Of a stretch of DNA of 64,000 nucleotides, positions 58,205 through 64,000 are shown one piece after another. This DNA is from Echinococcus granulosus (taxonomy: Eukaryota; Platyhelminthes; Cestoda; Cyclophyllidea; Taeniidae). The notes under the pieces were generated by a model. It did not search any database, was not told the DNA's origin, and worked only from the letters and a program-made list of their open reading frames with translations. The stretch is from NCBI RefSeq assembly GCF_000524195.1, contig NW_020170452.1, positions 295,431-359,430 on the forward strand, read 5' to 3'. Made by a program: the position numbers and the translations under genes. Positions within the stretch are counted from its first letter, which is position 1; each line of letters begins with the position of its first letter.

Positions 58205-59010
58205 TACGTAAGTTAGGATTGGCAGTACGCGGGAGACGTCGGCTTGTGCTTTGTTGTCTGGAAAACACTTTAAACCAAACGGTGCGTATCTGCTACTCGG
58301 TCTTACTGACGGATGCAAGATCCTACGTCTGGGCTCACGTGATCTCCGGAGCCAGTGCCAGTGTGGTTCAGTAAGTGAGATCGTGGTTGTTTTACTGAGG
58401 CAATCAAACTGGATAAAATGGCAGTGGCAGTTGGTTAGCCGTGAGCAACCGCAAGGCTATTAGGAGTGCGCCTGCCTCCAGAAGAGACTGCGGGTTGTGT
58501 TCCCGTGGGTGTTTAGTTAGTGCTTGCGCTCATTGTTTCATAGACATGCAGTCAATTTCAGTGAGCCACTGACTGCCATTGGAAGGGCGAATGCTGGCTC
58601 AGTTGAATGGAAGGGGAGTTCTGATGGTCTAATGCATATGGGATCGGTTTTCAGAGCTGAAGAGTGTGGGTCTGAGTGCTACTTCGAATTAATGGTTTAC
58701 AGCCTTTCCTGATGGTGTGGGCCCAGGTGATTGGGGAGTGGATGTTGACCCGTCGTTTATGCCCAAATTTCATACTGTAATTCTCTTTGTGGTGATTTAG
58801 TGGAGTCACTGCTCCCATGTCACGAGTCTCTTCACGTACGTGAGTTTCGATTGACGTTTTGTACGAGACAACGTCTTGTTTGCGCTTTGTTGTCTGGATT
58901 ACACTGCAAACACAAAGGCGCGCATGGGCTACTCAGGCTCCCTGATGGGTGTAGGATTTTACGTCTGGCCTAAGGCAAAATTTGGCTATGGTCGAAAGAT
59001 TCAAGCACTA
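58205..59010 (+). repeat. two copies of a short dispersed repeat
   Basis: Copies at about 58205-58350 and 58820-58990 share 'cacgtacgt(a/g)ag'-like starts, 'tgctttgttgtctgga', a 'ctactc.g..tc..tga.gg.tg.a.gat' block and 'tacgtctgg'. Same orientation, about 600 bp apart. Class unknown. Confidence 0.55.
58425..58535 (+). repeat. possible tRNA-derived repeat
   Basis: Reads ctattaggagtgcgcctgcctcca..gactgcgggttgtgttcccg, an arrangement like tRNA A and B boxes. It then continues with 'tagtgcttgcgctc', similar to the end of the tRNA-like sequence near 63.19-63.28 kb ('acgtgcttgtgctc'). Confidence 0.35.
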
Positions 59011-59024
59011 GTAAGTCAACAAAT

Positions 59025-59100
59025 GCCGGTATCGTGCTCTGCCCGAGTACGGTGTCTTTTTCGTCTTCAAGGGAGTCTTGGTGCGCTACCTTTCTGATAT
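59025..59100 (-). repeat. R1 repeat fragment, reverse orientation
   Basis: Contains 'gctctgcccgagtacggtgtc' and 'cttcaagggagtcttggtgcgc', as in other reverse R1 copies. Confidence 0.45.
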
Positions 59101-59109
59101 TGTACCTGG

Positions 59110-59825
59110 TTTTATACTTACGCTCGTTAAAAGCGTCCTCTCTGACAAATATGCATTCAACCAATTCGAAAGTACACCAATTTATTTTACTGATTTATTT
59201 CACTTTTCAAATAAAGTGGGCGACTAATAATCCCTCGCGTCTCTGTCAATCATGCATTTGAGGAGATATTTAACTGAATGCTCCACACGGAGCTGAATGC
59301 AACGTAAGTGGTATTCCAAGATTTTTGTCATTTCACGTAGCTTTTGGGCGAATTGGATGCCTTCACCTTTGCATCTTTTCCAACCCTTTAAATGTTATTC
59401 TCAACCTAATGCTTGACAAATGACATGTTTGTGTCGCTGCAACGGATCAATGACAGGTAAGAGGAATATGAACAGAGAAATAATCGGGAGTGAGTAAATG
59501 TAGTGAGAATGCTGAGCCTCCATCTGCACCTTCAATGATGAATGGCATGGCGCCAAGTGGACTGTTTGCGCAATGCCAAAAAAGAAATTGTGACAGTCAG
59601 AAGCTTACTAGAGTACTCTGTGGTAATACATTCCTTCATTTACATGGGGGTTCGTTAACACTTTATTGCATGTGATCGTCATTTAAATCTTCACCATATA
59701 CTGCACTTTCATGGAAGCATCCTCACACCGTCAAATGCCAAGTTGACATCCTGGCCTCGGTTGTGATGTCACATTGTTGATGTGGAATATTTTGCTGTAT
59801 TCAAAAATTTGATGCTGGAAGCTCA
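59110..59825. other. intergenic, nothing recognised
   Basis: AT-rich sequence with short open frames only. Confidence 0.4.
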
Positions 59826-59828
59826 TAC

Positions 59829-61397
59829 CTTTGGATGGTCACACTAAAGTAAGGAGGCTTGAAATCAGCATGGTGCAATGATTCCATCATTTCCTTTGCC
59901 ATATTTCCACCACTGCGAGTTCGAGCTCTTGATGGGTTGATCTTGCTCTTTATCAAGAAATAACGAGGATTAAAAGCAAGAATGCCTATTTTCTTTGAGC
60001 AGCCTCTTAAATAATGTTTCGAATCCACCAATTCAGCTCCAGAATGACGGACAACAACGATCCTGACGTTGAAACCAAATCACAAACCGTCTTCCTAGTA
60101 TGAATGACTGGGTTTGTTCTTTCAATGGCTGTTTCACTCACCTGCTGTCCTCAGGATTGGCACAGCCCGTGAGCTCACGTCTCACCCTCAACCATCCGTG
60201 ACAGAAAAGCTGCAAGACTGTGTAAATTCTCTTTCCTTTGTGGTGTCTGCGTGACGAATTGATTCACATTCACGCTATTCCTGGTGCCCATTCTAATCGC
60301 ACTGACGTTAATCAAACTCCTTCTTCACATTCAAGGCGACGCAAGGCGACAGCAGCAGGGAGAGTTTGCATCCGTTAATTTTATCAAGAACAGTAGCAAG
60401 GTTAACTGGATAACAACTTAAAGAAGGTAGCGTTTTATGAGTTACAAATGCATTGAAGGTAAACCACAACTGCATTTCTTCGAAATCAAAGTATCAACCT
60501 TATCATCCATTAACCTCAAAATAATCAAATTGCCAAACATGAGACATTAGTAAAATACATTCATTTGCAAAAAACTCCAAAGATCACGACCACATACCTC
60601 TTTGTGCTATGTGAACACAAAGAGCATGTCTTTAAATTTAGGTGTCGTCCATGTTTTGTTCACAGAGACATCCAGTTCCAACGGTGGTAATGATTAGATA
60701 AATGCGTGGAACCACCGCGAATGCGATCATTAAGAGTTGGAGGCGCAAATCATTCGCAAGATGCATATATTGCCAAACATTGAGGTATCATATCTGAAAA
60801 CTAATACACGCACCACTACGAATCAAAACTAACGTGATTTTCTTTCGATGACCTGGCGTTGAGCCTCTGGTAGCTCGGAAGGAAATGGGGAGGGAACTTT
60901 TGCAACGGGATTCACCGCATCCCTTACTACGGTGAAATGTACCTCCACCTTTTACTGTTGCTGCCAATGACGATGGTGGTGAGATTGAGTTAGGAAGAGC
61001 CGTGAGAGGGGAAGGCAAACGAGGAGACAGGGAGGCGTGTTGGGTGCATTCGTGTTAGGTAAGCATCCTTCCCCTACCAGAGGCTCGTCCTCTCACAGTG
61101 CTGGGTGCTGCTGTCCAGGAAGAGGATGCCATTTGTGCCGGTGTGAGAAATAGTAATTCTAGGAACAATGTGAACTGTGCATTAATGACAGGATAGGTGA
61201 TGGAGCGAAAGACAAAGGCAAGTTTGGGTACTTTGATGTAACTAACAGTCATCAGGCTCATTAGAAATGCCTTGGCTAATGAGTTTAAAACATCCGGATA
61301 CCAGAAAGACAAAAACAATGAGAACGAAGCTCTAGCTTGGTAAACAAATGAATGCAAGACCAGGCAAAGTGGTTCTGCATGGCCCTGCTTGACGGCA
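59829..61397 (-). CDS. candidate multi-exon gene, hydrophobic segments, unidentified (partial model)
   Basis: Four candidate exons in gene order. 61078-61397 has acceptor tcgttcctcag, 106 open codons and ends in phase 1. 60814-60960 has acceptor cattggcag, starts with the matching two bases and ends in phase 1. 60142-60209 has acceptor cttgcag, donor GTGAGT and encodes LFCHGWLRVRRELTGCANPED. 59829-59912 has acceptor ctcgcag, matching phase, and encodes GGNMAKEMMESLHHADFKPP. The first exon has two hydrophobic stretches (FSLFLSFW; AFLMSLMTVSYIKVPKLAF) and INAQFTLFLELLFLTP, suggesting a membrane protein. An exon is missing between the second and third (phase 1 to 0), as are the start and the end. 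I recognise no family. Support is frame continuity and phase only. Confidence 0.38.
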
Positions 61398-62139
61398 CTG
61401 AGGAACGAAAAAACATGAGGCAATCAAACTGAATCATCAAAGTAAATATGCAACCGGCAAAGAATGACAATGATTTCAAGGCCAAAGGCGCAGATCCCAC
61501 AACTTGTAGTACACTAAACAGACATTTAGCCCTCGTCATTAACTGTGAAATGTGGGCATTCTAAAAATAGAATAGACGAGAAAGAGATAACCATGGAAGA
61601 TTGGATATTTAAGATCAAAATCGCATTTACGGGAGAGCTCTTGCCCTTTCCCAAAAGGTGCTGCCTTTGTACAAATTGACGATGTATTGGGCGTCTTAAA
61701 ATTTCACGCCTAATGGGAAGGATTGATAAAAATTCTAGCTTAAAATGGTGAACTCGATGGTTCTCTCAGTGTACATTGGGAACGAATTTATGTCAAGTTT
61801 AAGAAAATATGGACAGTTGCAAATATTTTCTAAAGAGGTACTAGAGACTAGACGCAGAAAACTTCTCAAATTTCTTTATAAACACAACCACCTTAGCTTG
61901 ACAAACTAAACCTTCCGGTAATCACAGCGTAGCTCGTCAAACAAGGCACAGTGGAGTAAGTAAAGTCATGCAAAAATCGTCCTGTATCTGGTGAACCAAT
62001 CCACTGAAGGTACTTTAGATATAGCGAGTTCAAACTTCATAGACACGATGCAATTCAGTCATTAGCTGATATTTTTTGAGGACAACTGGGAAAATCCGAC
62101 ACGAATGCAGCGTTGTAGGACTGTCCATCGTTTATGTAA

Positions 62140-62820
62140 ATAACTTTTTAAATGATTAATGCTCTTGGACGACCTTGTTTATAGTTATGGTGAGAGTTAA
62201 CAATCACTTGTACAATTTCAAGATGGGTTGTGTTTCAACCAACCGTTGCGCACTGTGAATAGAACCACCACGACAATATTCATCGCTGACAGACGGAGGA
62301 ATAACAATCAATCACCTAGAATGTCTTGCGGCTCTACTCTACAGGTAGGTACTCGCTTTTTTCGTCATGATGTGCTCTTCCGTATACGTACACGGAGTCG
62401 GTGGATAAACGGTGTTGAGACTGCTGCACGACCTACTTGCCGGCTATTGGTAGTAGGCAGATCATGCAAATAACTTTAATTTTGCATAGCCGGTCACATG
62501 TTCCTGTCTGTTTTACTTTAGGTGTTTTATCAATCGCTATCTATTGAACGCCTTCCTTACTGCAATTTGAAATCAGTTCTCATTTCAGAAAAGAAGAGGT
62601 GCCTCGAAATCTGGTGCTGGCGAGAACTGGTGTAAGACTAGACCAGGATCAAACTCTTCAACGTACAATTCCCTCCAGCAAATTGTAGTTTAGAAAGCAT
62701 TAGAATGGATAATCAGTGTTCTTCTTCGAAATGGCTTTTAGTAATTTTGAAAATAACTGTAAGCCTAAGGAGCACTAGGAAACGGGAGAAGGTGGTGCCA
62801 TATTGAAGCAGTAGGTAGCG
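62140..62820 (+). pseudogene. decayed duplicate of the coiled-coil gene's last exon and flanks
   Basis: The exon-like part (62589-62664) follows a good 'catttcag' acceptor and keeps 'gaccaggatcaaactct'. It has lost six bases, carries changes at the start and has no TAG at the right place (CTT CAA instead). Flanking intron and downstream sequence are also recognisable, so the duplication was of DNA, not of a processed mRNA. A ~260-bp piece present downstream of the original is missing here. Confidence 0.6.
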
Positions 62821-62849
62821 TGTCTGGATCCTAAGGAGGAGGATGGGGA

Positions 62850-63160
62850 TTAAGGGATGCACGCACACTGCCCTCTCCCAGCGACTAAATATTCGTATCC
62901 TTGGCATTTGTCTCTCTCGTCTTCTCTTTATCTCAGTCCAATTGATTTACACTGATCACAATTCAAACGGCATTTCTCAAGCGTATCGTATCCCATCACA
63001 TTTAGGGTGTGAAGTTGTGTGGCGTGACGCTACCCTGGATTACCTGTGCAGGAGCATTGCACACATGCAAGCACAATCGCGTGGTGCGTGGCAGTCGTGG
63101 AGAGTACCTAGTTGAGCCTATGCAGCAGGCAGAGACAATTAGGGTGCAGCAGAGGAGGGT
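62850..63160. other. intergenic, nothing recognised
   Basis: No supported feature. Confidence 0.35.
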
Positions 63161-63189
63161 TGTGGAGTGCTATGCAGAAAGAGTGGAGG

Positions 63190-63262
63190 GCGGTGCCGCA
63201 GTAGCGCAACAGATAGCACGTCTGGTTGCTACCAAGAATGTTTTGTTTTCGAATCCCACTTA
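63190..63262 (+). repeat. tRNA-like sequence (probable tRNA-derived repeat)
   Basis: Has an A-box-like TAGCGCAACAGATAGCACG and a B-box-like TTTTCGAATCCC at tRNA spacing. The stems do not pair well and there is no proper acceptor stem, so this is a decayed tRNA-derived element rather than a working tRNA gene. Confidence 0.45.
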
Positions 63263-63771
63263 CGTTACGTGCTTGTGCTCGGAGGTGTGATTGCTGCTAG
63301 CGTCCACTCTCATTTCCACCAACTAGCGTGTTTGCTGTCACCCTCTCCCGCAGTCCTCACCTATGACACTTCGTATGTCTCCTTGTCTCCTCCCCGTTCT
63401 CACCTAGTCCATTTGCTTTGACTACATTTCAATTGGCACTGCTTTGGCGCCCTCTTCCCTATCTTCCTCCTCCCTCGCTCCTTTGTGGCCACAGCACTCC
63501 TGTTTATTCACATATTATTCTCTGCCATCTCATATTCACCTGGCTCCTTGCCTCTCCTCTACTCTCATCAACTGTGCTCTCTTCTCTATGGGCCAGCACA
63601 CCTCCACATTCGCTTCTGCAATTTACTTTGGCACGTTGCAGTAGCAGTTTTGTGAAGGAAGGGGGGGGGGTGATGAAAAGAGATGGAATACAAGTGTCCA
63701 GTGAGTTTCGGGCAGGCAACGGGAAGAGAAGACGAGGGAGGGAGGTGAGGAGAAGGGAAGGCAGAATAAGC

Positions 63772-63846
63772 CCGCATCCTGAAGTGATTTGAACCCGCAA
63801 ATCAAATCCAATTTGGAGTCAGACGCACTACCTCTGCGTCACCACC
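63772..63846 (-). repeat. degenerate tRNA-Trp-like sequence
   Basis: On the minus strand it reads GACGCAGAGGTAGTGCGTC (a paired D-arm), then TCTGACTCCAAATTGGA (anticodon arm with loop CTCCAAA, anticodon CCA, pairing with two wobbles), then GCGGGTTCAAATCACTT. The D-arm and anticodon arm match tRNA-Trp well. The T-stem and acceptor stem do not pair, so it is a pseudogene or a tRNA-Trp-derived short element. Confidence 0.5.
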
Positions 63847-63865
63847 ACCACCAATAGGGCCAATC

Positions 63866-63960
63866 ATGCCATGTGCACGATCCCTCATTGCAGTGCTCGT
63901 ACTCAGTCACCTCAGCATCGCCGCACCAAGTGCTGCAGCGGCAGTTTACTCCAACCAATG
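63866..63960 (+). CDS. first exon of a furin-like proprotein convertase (partial, runs off the window)
   Basis: ATG at 63866 opens 31 codons and ends TG before a GTACGT donor at 63961. The peptide begins MPCARSLIAVLVLSHLSIAA (signal peptide with a hydrophobic core at about 7-20) and continues to AAAAVYSNQ, with W completed by the next exon. VYxNxW right after the signal peptide is the start of the inhibitory prodomain in furin-type convertases (VYTNTWAV in vertebrate furin). Such enzymes are calcium-dependent serine proteases of the secretory pathway that cut precursors at dibasic sites. Only the first ~32 residues are visible, so the call rests on the signal peptide plus a six-residue motif. 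Confidence 0.5.
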
Positions 63961-64000
63961 GTACGTCTGTTGTGCCTTTAGCTGCTTGCCCAGGAATCTT

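Noticed and set aside
63418..63811. overlapping open frames in CT-rich sequence on both strands
   Set aside because: Composition-driven frames; the tRNA-like element and the ATG at 63866 are the only supported features there.

Overview
This is a 64-kb piece of a draft eukaryotic nuclear genome: AT-rich (coding islands noticeably more GC-rich), GT-AG introns, long intergenic stretches, interspersed repeats and one 100-N scaffold gap (12663-12762). The gene content points to a flatworm, perhaps a tapeworm. The evidence is a short RFamide-type neuropeptide precursor with a single C-terminal amidated peptide, and a gene built almost entirely of symmetric micro-exons behind a signal peptide, the architecture of the schistosome MEG family. 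The species cannot be fixed from the sequence.

Layout: (1) 1-3.4 kb holds one possible GC-rich exon (811-1057, +). (2) 3.57-3.86 kb (-) is an intronless neuropeptide precursor with its promoter and poly(A) signal. (3) 4-28 kb has no convincing gene; it contains the N gap and many decayed copies of a long dispersed repeat, here called R1. (4) 28.0-38.9 kb (-) is the most striking locus: a signal-peptide exon followed by about 24 internal exons of 27-51 nt. All begin and end in phase 1 and have lengths divisible by three. They are organised as a repeated D-C-B-A exon cassette with a CATC/CATT-type satellite in the intron between cassettes. The predicted secreted protein is about 360 aa, acidic/lysine-rich and repetitive. 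(5) 40.5-44.8 kb is more R1, including a ~2-kb copy inverted relative to the copy at 19.3-21.3 kb. (6) 46.1-51.9 kb (+) is a six-exon hnRNP K-like gene with two KH domains, a Gly/Gln/Pro-rich middle and an Ala/Gly/Pro-rich tail but no third KH domain; its exon 5 has an apparent one-base frame break at a 9-G run. (7) 53.7-57.8 kb (+) is an eight-exon gene for a 291-aa coiled-coil protein of unknown function. A decayed copy of its last exon and flanks lies at 62.1-62.8 kb. (8) 59.8-61.4 kb (-) has a series of phase-compatible candidate exons, one with hydrophobic segments. (9) At the right edge (63866-63960, +) a signal-peptide exon ending in VYSNQ-W looks like the first exon of a furin-type proprotein convertase; a degenerate tRNA-Trp-like sequence lies just upstream.

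Nothing suggests operons or co-regulation. A prohormone convertase is the enzyme class that would process a neuropeptide precursor such as the one at 3.6 kb, but the two are 60 kb apart and their co-occurrence may be chance. All gene models were made by eye from splice sites, phase and reading frame. No database search was possible.
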